From JAIYDJ01 sp031400505 (GTDB lineage: Bacteria > Pseudomonadota > Alphaproteobacteria > Rhodobacterales > Rhodobacteraceae): DNA of 64,000 nt. Made by a program: the position numbers and the translations under genes. Below are positions 8,221 to 17,340 of the stretch, one piece after another; position 1 is the first letter of the stretch; each line of letters begins with the position of its first letter. The notes beneath the pieces were generated by a model, which saw nothing but the letters and a program-made list of their open reading frames with translations, was not told the origin of the DNA and searched no databases. The stretch lies in assembly GCA_031400505.1 (NCBI GenBank), contig JANNPZ010000090.1, positions 44,342-108,341 on the forward strand. Reading direction: 5' to 3'.

Positions 8221-10539
8221 TCATCCCCCTTGGCCAAAACTGGCCACCTGTCGTGACGCTCTTTTGCGAAGGACGCGTGGCAGACGTATCTCTGCCATTG
8301 CCCCCGCATGGGCATTTCCCTCAAAGATCGGCGCGTCGGTCAGAACCAACGACCCACCATGTTCTTCTATGATCTTCTTGACAATCGGCAGACCCAAACC
8401 GGTACCCTTCTCGCGCGTTGTCACGTAAGGCTCGAACAACCTCGCACGGTCGGGTGGCAGTCCGGTCCCGTTGTCGGCGATGCTGATGACCGCTTCCCCC
8501 TCAATGGCTGACAGCGAAACCCGGATCTCCGGCTTGTAGTCTCTGCCTATCGAAATCTGTTTATCCTCAATGGCCTCCCCTGCATTCTTGATCAAATTTG
8601 TCAGGGCCTGACCAATCATGGTGCCGTCAAGTTCGACCATCAGGGCCGTGCTGGGAAACGATTTCTGAAAATGCACCTCGGGTTGACCATTTTCCTGCAG
8701 CATTACGGCCGCACGCACGAGGGCAGTCAGATCAGTATCGCGACGGTCTGGTTCCGGCATCCGCGCGAATTTTGAGAATTCGTCCACGATCCGGCGCAGA
8801 TCGCCGGTTTGGCGCACGATGACATCGGTCAACTGCTCCAGCTCGTCCGGATCGGTCACCTGAGTGCGGAATTTTCGCTTGATGCGTTCGGCGGACAGCG
8901 CGATCGGGGTCAAGGGGTTCTTGATTTCATGCGCGATGCGGCGCGCCACATCGCCCCATGCCGCCATTCGCTGTGCCGATACAAGTTCGGTCACATCGTC
9001 GAAAGCCACGACATACCCCTCAAGCCTGCCGGCATCGCTGCGCCGCCCGCTCATCCGTACCAACAGGCTTTCCAACTTGCCGCGGCGGGTAAGCCGGACC
9101 TCGTCCTGCACTGCAAGGCTGATACTGTCGCGCAAACGGTCGAACAAATCGGCAAACTCTGGCACCGCGTCGATCAGGGCACGGTCAGCAATCGTATCAG
9201 AGATATCCAGCAAGCGCGCCGCCGCACGGTTCACAAAATCGATCCGCCCGCCTGCATCCAGACCGATGACCCCAGCTGTGACGTTCGACAGCACGCTGTC
9301 AAACTGGCGGCGGCGGGTTTCGGTGTGACGGTGGCTGTCCATCAGCGCTTCTCGCTGACCTTTCAACTGCTTGGTCATCTGGTTGAACACGCGGCCAAGG
9401 GTGGCGATTTCGTCGTCACCGTCTTCTTCTACCACCTGGACATCCAGATCACCCTGCCCGACCCGTTGCGCGGCACCAGCAAGCCGGCCGACAGGACGCG
9501 ACAGGCGTTCGGCAAACCACAGGCCGCCCCAGACCGCTGCCAGCACCAGTATGACCGCAAAGCCTAGGTACAAAAGCGCGAAGTTGAACAATATCCGACC
9601 GCGTTCGGCTTCGAGTTGCTGATACAACAGCACGGTCTGCCGGGTTTCATCCAGCAGCGACAAGATCGAGCCATCCACGGTGCGCGAGACAAAAAGATAC
9701 CGGTCGGTAAAGGCCTCGAGGTGCACAAGTGCGCGGAATTCGTTGTTGGCCCAGTCTTCGATCACCACCACTTCGCCCTTTTGGGCGCGCGAAATCTCTT
9801 CTGGCGTGGGCTTTTCGAAATCAAAGTAATACGTCTTGCGGCCGCGCGTTTTCAGGTCGCCGCCGCCGTCGATCAGGTAGACCTCGCGCAAGCCGCGCTG
9901 AATGGCCGCCTGCCCTTGGGTCAATAGCTGTCGAACGTCGCCGTCATGCAAGAAGAACGTTTGCCGCTTTGCTGCGTCCAGATAGCGGGCCAGCGCACCG
10001 GCATCGTCGGTCAGGTTGTGCCGGTGTTCGGTTTCATAGGCCTGTGCCGCGGCAAGAGAGGTCGACAGCACTTGACGCACGCGATCTGAAAACCACCCCT
10101 CCAGGCCCACATTGACCGTCAGAACAGCAAAAATCGCAACCAGAACCGTAGGGATCAGCGCAACGATCCCGAACACCCCTGTAAGGCGTAAATGGAGCCG
10201 AGAGCCCGCAGATTGGCTGCGCCGGTCTGCCACCATCCGCAGCACCCGCGCCAGAACCAGCGAGGCGACAACCAGAACATACACGAAATCCGCCAGCAGG
10301 ATCAGGCGCAGCGCTGGCGAAGACGCGCCCTGATTGAACGGCCCCAAGGCCACAAATGTAACCACCGCCAGCAGCGGCCCCAAAAGAACCAGCCCCAGCG
10401 TCATGCCGGCCTGCAACTTTCGCTGCCGTCGCAGACGTGACAGACGCGAAAGCCAATTGTTGCTTCGAGTGGCGCCCAGCACCTTACCCTGCCCTGTTTG
10501 CGCGGCAGGCCGTGCCCTGTCCGCCACATGTTGTGTCAT
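8221..10539 (-). CDS. ntrY: Sensor histidine kinase NtrY
   Basis: 772 residues from the ATG at 10539 (MTQHVADRARP); the reading frame extends further upstream but that part overlaps ntrC. Membrane kinase with about four N-terminal hydrophobic segments and a large periplasmic part, then HAMP (RLSRPVGRLAGAAQRVGQGD), PAS, the HisKA dimerisation box with RRIAHEIKNPLTPIALSAER, and a HATPase domain with DNGTGLPPD and GTGLGLPIV. Its partner NtrX follows after one base. NtrYX is known in alphaproteobacteria for nitrogen, redox and envelope control. The start is uncertain because no strong Shine-Dalgarno precedes it. Confidence 0.94.
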   Translation of the reverse strand: MTQHVADRARPAAQTGQGKVLGATRSNNWLSRLSRLRRQRKLQAGMTLGLVLLGPLLAVVTFVALGPFNQGASSPALRLILLADFVYVLVVASLVLARVLRMVADRRSQSAGSRLHLRLTGVFGIVALIPTVLVAIFAVLTVNVGLEGWFSDRVRQVLSTSLAAAQAYETEHRHNLTDDAGALARYLDAAKRQTFFLHDGDVRQLLTQGQAAIQRGLREVYLIDGGGDLKTRGRKTYYFDFEKPTPEEISRAQKGEVVVIEDWANNEFRALVHLEAFTDRYLFVSRTVDGSILSLLDETRQTVLLYQQLEAERGRILFNFALLYLGFAVILVLAAVWGGLWFAERLSRPVGRLAGAAQRVGQGDLDVQVVEEDGDDEIATLGRVFNQMTKQLKGQREALMDSHRHTETRRRQFDSVLSNVTAGVIGLDAGGRIDFVNRAAARLLDISDTIADRALIDAVPEFADLFDRLRDSISLAVQDEVRLTRRGKLESLLVRMSGRRSDAGRLEGYVVAFDDVTELVSAQRMAAWGDVARRIAHEIKNPLTPIALSAERIKRKFRTQVTDPDELEQLTDVIVRQTGDLRRIVDEFSKFARMPEPDRRDTDLTALVRAAVMLQENGQPEVHFQKSFPSTALMVELDGTMIGQALTNLIKNAGEAIEDKQISIGRDYKPEIRVSLSAIEGEAVISIADNGTGLPPDRARLFEPYVTTREKGTGLGLPIVKKIIEEHGGSLVLTDAPIFEGNAHAGAMAEIRLPRVLRKRASRQVASFGQGG

Positions 10540-10574
10540 CGGGGTGCCCACACGCCACCCCTTCTGTGGCGGTT

Positions 10575-11942
10575 TTACATCAGTTTGCGGCGGCGTGTCA
10601 CGCTGATATCGAGGTCGGTTATCTTCTTGCGCAAAGTATTTCGGTTGATCCCTAGAAGGTCGGCGCATTTCGCCTGGTTGCCGGCTGTGGCATCCAGCGC
10701 GATTTCGATCAGCGGCAACTCCATTTCGCGCAGGATGCGGTCGTAAATCCCGGGCGGGGGCAGCGCGCCTTCGTGCAGATCGAAGTAGCGCTTCAGGTGC
10801 CCGCGAACCGAGGCCGACAACCTTTCGCCTTCGGCTGGCGCACCGCGATTCGGGATGACTGCCGTTGTGCCGCCCAATGCGACTTCAAGTTCGGGCGCAC
10901 TGATTTCAGCTTCGGACGAGGTCACAAGCAAGCGTTTCAGCGTGTTTTCCAACTGTCGCACGTTGCCTGGCCAGGGATAGCTGCGCAGCAGATTGCGGGC
11001 CTCTGCGGAAAGGCGCCGTTGGGTGCCACTGTCGCGTTGACCCCGCGCCAGAAAATGGTCTGCCAGCAAAGGGATATCTTCTACCCTGTCCCGCAGGGAC
11101 GGCACGGCGATGGTGACGCCGCTCAGGCGGTAGAACAGATCCTTGCGAAAACGGCCCGCTTCCATCCGCAGCGCCAGATCGGTCTGGCTGGTGGCCATGA
11201 TATGCGGCGCTTGATCTGCTGGCATATCCAGCAACCGCACAAGGCGCGCCTGGCTGTCTTCATCGAAATCAGCAACTTCGTCGAACACCAACGAACCGCC
11301 TTTGGCGCGCGAAAGCATGTTGGAAATTCCCGCGACACCTGCCAGATCGCCTGCCTGCGCTATGATGAACGGTTGCGTCCTGCGGTCGGAAAAATCGTGA
11401 ATCGCGCGGGCAATCAATGACTTTCCGGTCCCAGACTCGCCTGTGATCAAAACCGCGAGATCGGTGTTCATCACCCGCGCCACCAGCCGGTACAGCGCCT
11501 GCATCGACGCCGTTTTGCCCACCAACGGCAGATCGTCACCCGGATCGCGCGGCGCAATCACCGCCCGGGGCGCGCGGCGTTTGAGGTCAAGCGCGCGGGC
11601 GGACCGCTTCATCAGATCGGGCAGATCGAACGGTTTGGGCAGATAGTCATAGGCCTCGGCGTCCGCTGCCTGAATGGCCGTCATGATGGTATTCTGCGCC
11701 GAAATCACGATCACCGGCAGGCCCGGGCGCATCTTGCTGATGCGGGGCAGCGCCTCTAGCCCATTGCCATCGGGCATGATCACATCTGAAATCACCAGAT
11801 CGCCCTTGCCCTCTTCGACCCAGCGCATCAGCGTCATCAGCGACGACGTCGCGTGCACCTTGCAGCCAGCCCGCGTCAGGGCCTGCGTCAGAACGGTGCG
11901 GATCGTGCGATCGTCATCTGCGACCAGAACAGTGCCATCCAT
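10575..11942 (-). CDS. ntrC: Nitrogen regulation response regulator NtrC, lacking GAFTGA
   Basis: 455 residues. Receiver domain with phospho-Asp53 (SDVIMPDG) and Lys103, AAA+ domain with Walker A GESGTGKS at 168-175 and Walker B SLVFDEVAD at 217-225, arginine-finger region FRKDLFYRL, and a Fis-type HTH at the C-terminus (NQAKCADLLGINRNTLRKKI). Between PFIIAQAGDL (191-200) and GGSLVFDEV (215-223) there are only about 14 residues, so the surface loop carrying GAFTGA is deleted. NtrC of Rhodobacter capsulatus likewise lacks it and activates sigma70 promoters; the same is inferred here. Start and ntrB stop overlap by 1 base (TGATG). It is phosphorylated by NtrB under nitrogen limitation. Confidence 0.95.
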   Translation of the reverse strand: MDGTVLVADDDRTIRTVLTQALTRAGCKVHATSSLMTLMRWVEEGKGDLVISDVIMPDGNGLEALPRISKMRPGLPVIVISAQNTIMTAIQAADAEAYDYLPKPFDLPDLMKRSARALDLKRRAPRAVIAPRDPGDDLPLVGKTASMQALYRLVARVMNTDLAVLITGESGTGKSLIARAIHDFSDRRTQPFIIAQAGDLAGVAGISNMLSRAKGGSLVFDEVADFDEDSQARLVRLLDMPADQAPHIMATSQTDLALRMEAGRFRKDLFYRLSGVTIAVPSLRDRVEDIPLLADHFLARGQRDSGTQRRLSAEARNLLRSYPWPGNVRQLENTLKRLLVTSSEAEISAPELEVALGGTTAVIPNRGAPAEGERLSASVRGHLKRYFDLHEGALPPPGIYDRILREMELPLIEIALDATAGNQAKCADLLGINRNTLRKKITDLDISVTRRRKLM

Positions 11943-13054
11943 CAGCGGGTCTCCTTTGTGGGGTCTTGGGGGCTGGCTGTCTTGGGGGCCAGCGGCAGGG
12001 AAAGACGAAATACCGTGCGTTGCGGAACCGAATCGACGCCGATCCAGCCGCCATGGTCAGAGATGATCTTAGACACCAAAGCCAATCCAAGACCGGTGCC
12101 GTTTTCGCGCCCGGACACAAACGGCTCAAAGATCTCGCCCGCAATATCCGGCGGCAAACCGGGGCCATCGTCGATGATCTCGACTTGCAGGGGCAACACG
12201 CCACCCGATCCATCGCGGCGTCGCAGGCGCAGGGACATGTCATAGAACGTATGCAACCGGATCGTACCCCCGCGCTGGTCGGCGGCCTCGGCTGCGTTCT
12301 TGATCAGGTTCAGGAACACTTGGGTCAACTGGTCCAGATCGGCAAAGGTTGGGGGCAGCGAAGGGTCGTAATCCTCGATGAAATTCATATGCGCAGCAAA
12401 TCCAAGTTGCGCCGACTTGCGGGCCCGATCCATTGCGTCGTGGATGTTGACGGCACGGCGATCCGGCGGGCGGAGGTTGCCGAACTGCTCGACTTGTTCC
12501 AGCAGTTTCACGATGCGTCGGGTTTCCTCGACGATCAGATCGGTCAATTCGCGGTCCTCTGGCCCCGCATTCATCGAGATCAACTGTGCTGCCCCGGAAA
12601 TTCCCGCCAGCGGGTTCTTGATCTCGTGCGCCAGCATTTCCGCCATGCCAACGGCGGATTTCGCCGCCGATTTGACTTGCATCGCTCGGCCCATCCGGTC
12701 GGCGATGTCGCGCGGGCTGATCAGCAGCATGACGATGTCGGGATTGTCATGCATCGGGGCCAGCTGCACGTTGCACTGCACAGGCGGGCGTTCGCCGGTG
12801 GTCACATCGACATCGTTGATGAACAAGGGCGCGTGGTTGGCGCGGGCGCGGGCAACCGCCTCGTCCATCGGGGCGTCGATCGACAGGCGGTCCAGCGCCG
12901 GTTGGCCGCGCAAGGTCCGGCTGGAGGCGTTGAGGAATGTCTCTGCCGCCGGATTGGCCTCGATGATGCGGTTGGTCTGATCGATCAGCAGGGCAGGCAC
13001 TGGCAGCGACGCCCAGACAACCCCCGGCACCGGGTAGGGCGTGCGATAGGTCAT
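11942..13054 (-). CDS. ntrB: Nitrogen regulation sensor kinase NtrB (GlnL)
   Basis: 370 residues, a soluble two-domain kinase. A PAS domain covers about 10-120, the phospho-acceptor is His143 in LAHEIKNPLAGI, and the HATPase domain shows NLIKNAAEA, DDGPGLPPD and GTGLGLALV. No membrane segment is present, as expected for a cytoplasmic kinase controlled by PII proteins. It phosphorylates NtrC when nitrogen is short. ATGA overlap with dusB upstream and 1-base overlap with ntrC downstream show one operon, the same nifR3-ntrB-ntrC order known from Rhodobacter capsulatus. Confidence 0.95.
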   Translation of the reverse strand: MTYRTPYPVPGVVWASLPVPALLIDQTNRIIEANPAAETFLNASSRTLRGQPALDRLSIDAPMDEAVARARANHAPLFINDVDVTTGERPPVQCNVQLAPMHDNPDIVMLLISPRDIADRMGRAMQVKSAAKSAVGMAEMLAHEIKNPLAGISGAAQLISMNAGPEDRELTDLIVEETRRIVKLLEQVEQFGNLRPPDRRAVNIHDAMDRARKSAQLGFAAHMNFIEDYDPSLPPTFADLDQLTQVFLNLIKNAAEAADQRGGTIRLHTFYDMSLRLRRRDGSGGVLPLQVEIIDDGPGLPPDIAGEIFEPFVSGRENGTGLGLALVSKIISDHGGWIGVDSVPQRTVFRLSLPLAPKTASPQDPTKETR

Positions 13055-14052
13055 GCAGCCACCTTTGGCGCGTCAGTGAAGGCGCTGCGGATCAAGGCGT
13101 GAACGACGGCGGGGCTGGTCGCGGTCATCAGGGCGGCGCGGGGGGCCGTCAGATTGGCCGCGTCCAGATACCAGCCGAGATGTTTGCGCGCAACGCGCAG
13201 GCCAAGATCGAGCCCGTAGAACGCAAGCATCGCGTCGTAGTGTTCGGAGACAAGGTCCGCAAGGGCGCCGCCTGCAGGGATCACCGGGGCCGGAGTGCCA
13301 AAAAGCGCATGCGCGATCTCGGCCAGCCGCCAAGGCGCGCCCTGCGCCCCGCGCCCGATCATCACACCATCCGCCCCGGACAGGGCCAGCGCCTCGCGCG
13401 CGGTGGTGGCATCCACGATATCGCCGTTTGCGATCACGGGAATACGAACCGCAGATTTGATGGCGCGAATCGCGGCCCAATCCGCAGTGCCCTTGTAAAA
13501 CTGACAGCGTGTTCGGCCGTGAATGGTGATCAACGCGATGCCCGCTCCTTCGGCGCGCTGCGCCAAAGTTGCCGCGTTCAGCGTCGCATCGTCCCATCCC
13601 AGCCGCGTCTTCAGCGTGACCGGCACATCGACCGCACCGACGACCGCATCGATCAGGCGCAAGGCATGGTCCAGATCTCGCATCAGGGCAGACCCCGAAT
13701 AGCCCGTGGTCACCCGTTTCGCCGGGCAGCCCATGTTGATATCGATGATCTGCGCACCCTGCCCGGCCACGTATCGCGCCGCCTCTGCCATCCAGTGCGG
13801 CTCACGACCCGCCAGTTGGACAGAGGTGCGCGCCTGATCAAAACCCAGTTCGGCCCGGGCACGGGCCAGGGGTTTGGCCTGTACCACTTCCTGGCTGGCG
13901 ACCATTTCCGAAACCACCAGTCCCGCGCCAAAGCGAGACACGAGTTGCCGGAACGGCAGGTCCGTTATGCCCGCCAAAGGTGCAAGCAGCACCGCCGGTG
14001 TCAGCACAAGAGGACCGGGTCTGCGGTCCTGGGGGCGAGGTTTGGCATCCAT
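13051..14052 (-). CDS. dusB: tRNA-dihydrouridine synthase DusB (NifR3)
   Basis: 333 residues, an FMN enzyme that reduces specific uridines in the tRNA D-loop. Visible family marks are LAPLAGITDLPFRQLV near the N-terminus, the catalytic Cys in INMGCPAKRVTTGYSGSALM (about 109-128), ITIHGRTRCQFYKG (about 176-189) and the FMN phosphate-binding ANGDI plus GADGVMIGRGAQGAPW (about 230-245). It is the first gene of the ntr operon, hence the older name nifR3; loss of it in Rhodobacter was first noticed through polar or promoter effects on ntrBC. An in-frame ATG at 14048 is an alternative start. Confidence 0.95.
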   Translation of the reverse strand: MDAKPRPQDRRPGPLVLTPAVLLAPLAGITDLPFRQLVSRFGAGLVVSEMVASQEVVQAKPLARARAELGFDQARTSVQLAGREPHWMAEAARYVAGQGAQIIDINMGCPAKRVTTGYSGSALMRDLDHALRLIDAVVGAVDVPVTLKTRLGWDDATLNAATLAQRAEGAGIALITIHGRTRCQFYKGTADWAAIRAIKSAVRIPVIANGDIVDATTAREALALSGADGVMIGRGAQGAPWRLAEIAHALFGTPAPVIPAGGALADLVSEHYDAMLAFYGLDLGLRVARKHLGWYLDAANLTAPRAALMTATSPAVVHALIRSAFTDAPKVAA

Positions 14053-14080
14053 GTCCCCTACCTATGCCAAATCTTGATCA

Positions 14081-14092
14081 TGACCAAGGTCA
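14081..14092. promoter_or_regulatory. Palindrome TGACC-AA-GGTCA before dusB-ntrBC
   Basis: A perfect 5-base inverted repeat with a 2-base centre lies 29 bases upstream of the dusB start, in the 162-base divergent region between dusB and ispDF. Position and symmetry would suit a dimeric regulator of the ntr operon. This is inference from symmetry alone; I do not recognise it as a known NtrC site. Confidence 0.3.
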
Positions 14093-14214
14093 GCCCTGCA
14101 ATCCATGCCTTGAAAACGAGCAATGCCTGTTTATTGGGCGTATGGCCGATTTTTGCAGCAAGATTGTCAGCCAACCGCGACTGCATTAAGAATGCCTTCA
14201 ACCAAGGAGGCCCG

Positions 14215-15345
14215 ATGACGACAGCCGTGATCATTGTAGCTGCCGGGCGCGGCAGCCGGGCTGGGGGGGACATTCCCAAGCAGTGGCAGCTTGTTGCGGG
14301 GCAAACGGTTCTTTCGCGGACCGTTTTGGCGTTCGAAGACTTTCGGCGGGTTGTGGTGGTCCACCCGGACGATGTGGCAAGGGCGGCAGGGATGGGCCAA
14401 GTGGTGCTGGGCGGGGCGTCGCGAACTGCGTCGGTTCGCGCCGCACTCGAAGCGCTGGCGGGGACCGGAGTGCAGCGGGTTCTGATCCACGACGGCGCGC
14501 GGCCTTTGGTATCGGGCGCGGTCATCGGGCGGGTTCTTGCCGCACTTGACCAGGCAGCGGGGGCAGCCCCCGCCCTGCCGGTCAGCGATGCATTGTGGTT
14601 GGGTGCGGACGGGCAGGTTGCCGGCACGCGCGACCGCGACGGGCTCTTTCGCGCCCAGACGCCACAGGGATTTCACTTTGACGCGATCCTTGCCGCCTAT
14701 CGCGCCCATCCCGCCGATGCCGCGGACGATGTGGCGGTTGCGCGCAGCGCGGGGATAGAGGTTGCGATTGTGGCCGGCGACGAAGACAATCTGAAACTGA
14801 CCTATCCGGACGATTTTGCACGGGCCGAAGGGATTTTGCGGGGGCGGATGATGGATTTGCGGCCAAATGACGTGAGGTTGGGCAATGGGTTTGATGTGCA
14901 TGCGTTTTGCGACGGAACCCAGGTCTGGCTGTGCGGGGTTTCGGTGCCGCATGGGCGCGGGTTGCTTGGTCATTCGGATGCCGATGTCGGGATGCATGCG
15001 TTGACCGATGCGATTTATGGTGCGCTGGCCGATGGGGATATCGGCCGGCATTTTCCACCCAGCGATCCGCAGTGGAAAGGTGCGGCAAGCGAGATTTTCT
15101 TGCGGCACGCGATGGGGCGGGTTCTGGCGCGGGGGTACGTTCTGGGGAACTGCGATGTGACGCTGATCTGCGAACGGCCCAAGATCGGGCAGCATTCCGG
15201 GGCAATGCGGGCGGCTTTGGCCGGCATCATGGGGGTGGAGGTTGACCGGATAAGCGTCAAGGCTACCACAGCGGAACGGCTTGGATTTACCGGGCGGGAA
15301 GAGGGGATTGCGGCAATGGCGACGGCGACTTTGGTGCGGGCATGA
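14215..15345 (+). CDS. ispDF: Bifunctional IspD/IspF of the MEP isoprenoid pathway
   Basis: 376 residues. The start is the ATG at 14215, preceded by AAGGAGG at good spacing; the longer open frame upstream runs through dusB and is discarded. The N-terminal IspD half (about 1-215) makes CDP-methylerythritol and shows AAGRGSRAGGDIPKQW at 8-23, then LIHDGARPLV near 91 and AQTPQGFHFD near 150. The C-terminal IspF half (about 220-376) makes the cyclic diphosphate and shows GNGFDVHAF, the metal ligands in LGHSDADVGMHALTDAI, and FPPSD. Fusion of these two non-consecutive pathway steps is common in alphaproteobacteria. It overlaps pgpA by ATGA. Confidence 0.96.
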   Translation: MTTAVIIVAAGRGSRAGGDIPKQWQLVAGQTVLSRTVLAFEDFRRVVVVHPDDVARAAGMGQVVLGGASRTASVRAALEALAGTGVQRVLIHDGARPLVSGAVIGRVLAALDQAAGAAPALPVSDALWLGADGQVAGTRDRDGLFRAQTPQGFHFDAILAAYRAHPADAADDVAVARSAGIEVAIVAGDEDNLKLTYPDDFARAEGILRGRMMDLRPNDVRLGNGFDVHAFCDGTQVWLCGVSVPHGRGLLGHSDADVGMHALTDAIYGALADGDIGRHFPPSDPQWKGAASEIFLRHAMGRVLARGYVLGNCDVTLICERPKIGQHSGAMRAALAGIMGVEVDRISVKATTAERLGFTGREEGIAAMATATLVRA

Positions 15346-15818
15346 TCCGCGCGGTTCTGACGGTGGGCGGGGTTGGCTATCTGCAGCCGGCATCGGGCAC
15401 CTGGGCCTCGGGTCTGGCGGTGGCGGTCGGTTTGGGCCTGCATGCGCTGGGGGGCTTCCCACTGCTGGCGCTGGCTTTGGTCGTGGCAACGGTGGCAGGG
15501 TTCTGGGCCTGCCGCAGCCTTGGCGCGGGCGAGGACCCGTCCGAAGTGGTGATCGACGAAGTGGCGGGGCAGTGGCTTGCGCTGTGCTTTCCGTCATTTG
15601 CGTTCTGGAACATGGGCGTGGACGGCTTTCCTTATCCGGGCTGGGTTGCGGCCTTTGTGTTCTTTCGGCTGTTCGATGTCTGGAAACCCTGGATCATCGG
15701 CCGGGCGGATCGGCGGGGCGATGCGGCTGGCGTCATGCTGGATGATCTGTTGGCTGGGACCGCGGCGGGCCTTTCCGTGATGATCGCGGCGGCTGTTGCG
15801 CATGGGATCTTCCTATGA
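15342..15818 (+). CDS. pgpA: Phosphatidylglycerophosphatase A
   Basis: 158 residues, a membrane phosphatase that turns phosphatidylglycerol phosphate into phosphatidylglycerol. The family signature DPSEVVIDEVAGQW is at about 65-78, with the acidic metal-binding residues; GTWASGLAVAVG occurs near the N-terminus and a DDLLAGTAAG segment near 135. Three to four hydrophobic segments are visible. ATGA overlaps with ispDF before and with the CinA-like gene after point to one transcript. Confidence 0.93.
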   Translation: MIRAVLTVGGVGYLQPASGTWASGLAVAVGLGLHALGGFPLLALALVVATVAGFWACRSLGAGEDPSEVVIDEVAGQWLALCFPSFAFWNMGVDGFPYPGWVAAFVFFRLFDVWKPWIIGRADRRGDAAGVMLDDLLAGTAAGLSVMIAAAVAHGIFL

Positions 15819-16288
15819 TCGTGGCAGACCTTCTGGCCGCAGCACGGGCTGCGTCTGTCCGGATTGCAACCGCCGAAAGCTGCACCGGGGGGATGATTTC
15901 TGCGGCATTGACCGATGTTGCGGGATCCTCCGACGTGTTTGATCGCGGCTTTGTCACCTATTCGAATGACGCAAAGGTGGCGATGCTAGGCGTGTCGCCT
16001 GCAACGCTGGCGTCTGTCGGGGCCGTGTCAGAAGCGGTCGCGGGCGAGATGGCCGACGGGGCGCTTGCGCGGTCGCAGGCAGGATTGGCGGTGTCGGTGA
16101 CAGGGATTGCAGGGCCGGGTGCGTCGGATTTCAAACCCGAAGGGCGGGTTTGCTTCGGTCTGGCTATGCCCGGGCATGTGACACGGGTAGAGACGGTGGA
16201 GTTTGGCGCAATCGGGCGGGCAAAAGTCCGGCAGGCGTCGGTCGATCATGCGTTGCGGTTGCTGGCGCGCGCACTTCAGGCGAGGTAG
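15815..16288 (+). CDS. pncC: CinA C-terminal family nicotinamide-nucleotide amidohydrolase
   Basis: 157 residues, a stand-alone CinA C-terminal domain, the class that deamidates nicotinamide mononucleotide (PncC). Motifs: TAESCTGGMISAALTDVAGS (about 19-38), FVTYSNDAKVAMLGV (about 47-61), VSVTGIAGPGA near 90. The full CinA N-terminal pyrophosphatase domain is absent. The start overlaps pgpA by ATGA. Its 3' end overlaps the 3' end of the opposite-strand RatA-like gene by 13 bases. Confidence 0.9.
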   Translation: MIVADLLAAARAASVRIATAESCTGGMISAALTDVAGSSDVFDRGFVTYSNDAKVAMLGVSPATLASVGAVSEAVAGEMADGALARSQAGLAVSVTGIAGPGASDFKPEGRVCFGLAMPGHVTRVETVEFGAIGRAKVRQASVDHALRLLARALQAR

Positions 16289-16725
16289 ATCGCCTTTGCC
16301 CGCGCTTCGAAAGCGCGCACCACACGGGTCATTGCTTCGTTGAAAACAAGCCCGATCACAGAGGCGAGGATCGGGTTGCGAAATTCGAAATCCACGGTGA
16401 AATCCACCTCGGAACCTCCGTCAGGCAGATCGCGGAACGCCCAGACCGACTTCAGGTGCTTGAGCGGGCCATCGAGGTATTCCGTCTCGATCCGCCCGCG
16501 TGCCGGGTACAGCACCACGCGACTGCCGAATTTTTCGCGAAACAGCTTGAAACTGATCACGAGGTCAACCTCCATCACCTCGCCCCCGTCTACCGGGTTC
16601 CGCGAGCGGATGCGCGCAGCCGAGTTCCACGGCAGGAATTCGGGATAGCGCGCAACATCGGCAACCAACGCATACATTTGAGCGGCAGAATGCGGCAGTT
16701 GGCGCGTTTCGTGGTGGTGGGGCAT
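16276..16725 (-). CDS. RatA/Coq10-like START-domain protein
   Basis: 149 residues from the ATG at 16725 (MPHHHETRQLPHS); an upstream extension of the frame has no support and would run towards the hpt start. The single polyketide-cyclase/START-like fold is shown by QMYALVADVARYPEFLPWNSAARI (broken here by motif choice: residues 15-38) and by the C-terminal amphipathic helix LASVIGLVFNEAMTRVVRAF. Relatives are Coq10, which binds coenzyme Q and supports respiration, and E. coli RatA, which was reported to bind the 50S subunit. In this bacterial group the Coq10-like ubiquinone role seems more likely. lipA, often its neighbour in this group, lies 2.4 kb away. Confidence 0.85.
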   Translation of the reverse strand: MPHHHETRQLPHSAAQMYALVADVARYPEFLPWNSAARIRSRNPVDGGEVMEVDLVISFKLFREKFGSRVVLYPARGRIETEYLDGPLKHLKSVWAFRDLPDGGSEVDFTVDFEFRNPILASVIGLVFNEAMTRVVRAFEARAKAIYLA

Positions 16726-16791
16726 GGCGTCCTGAGGCGTGACTTGGAGCCTTGTTGTGGTTAGACCGGAACGGGAAATCAAGAGGTTCAC

Positions 16792-17340
16792 ATGCCGCAA
16801 CGCCCCTATGTCATCGATCAAATGATCAGCGCCAAGTCGATTGCAGCCCGGGTAGAGGAGCTGGCCCGCCAGATCGAAGTGTTTTATGCCGGGTCGGAAC
16901 GTCTGATCGTGGTGGGGCTATTGCGCGGGTCGTTCGTGTTCATCGCCGACCTGGTCCGCGAGATCGCCCTGCCGGTGGAGGTTGATTTTCTGGAGGCGTC
17001 AAGTTACGGCGATTCCATGCAGTCCTCGCGCGAAGTGCGCATCCTTAAGGACTTGCGCGGCGAGATTGCCGGGCGCGATGTGCTGGTCGTCGAAGACATC
17101 GTGGATACCGGGTTTACGTTGCACCATGTGGTCAACATGCTGCGATCACGCGGGCCGGCGCGGCTGGAGGTTTGTGCCTTGCTGAACAAACCGTCGCGGC
17201 GCGAGGTAGACATTCGGGCGACCTGGACCGGATTCGACATTCCCGATGAGTTCGTCGTCGGCTATGGCATTGATTTTGCGCAAAGAAACCGAAACTTGCC
17301 GTTTATCGGCAAGGTAAGGTTTACCGATGGCGCGTCATGA
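16792..17340 (+). CDS. hpt: Hypoxanthine phosphoribosyltransferase
   Basis: 182 residues. Makes IMP (and GMP) from hypoxanthine (guanine) and PRPP in purine salvage. The PRPP-binding motif VLVVEDIVDTGFTL is at about 94-107, flanked by the GLLRGSFVFIADL loop near 42-54 and the C-terminal PDEFVVGYGIDFAQRNRNLPF, which carries the base-binding Asp. It is divergent from the RatA-like gene with 66 bases between starts. A small membrane protein gene overlaps its stop by ATGA. Confidence 0.95.
   Translation: MPQRPYVIDQMISAKSIAARVEELARQIEVFYAGSERLIVVGLLRGSFVFIADLVREIALPVEVDFLEASSYGDSMQSSREVRILKDLRGEIAGRDVLVVEDIVDTGFTLHHVVNMLRSRGPARLEVCALLNKPSRREVDIRATWTGFDIPDEFVVGYGIDFAQRNRNLPFIGKVRFTDGAS

Noticed and set aside
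14167..15597. Long minus-strand frame opposite ispDF
   Set aside because: Proline/arginine-rich shadow frame; ispDF motifs are decisive on the plus strand.
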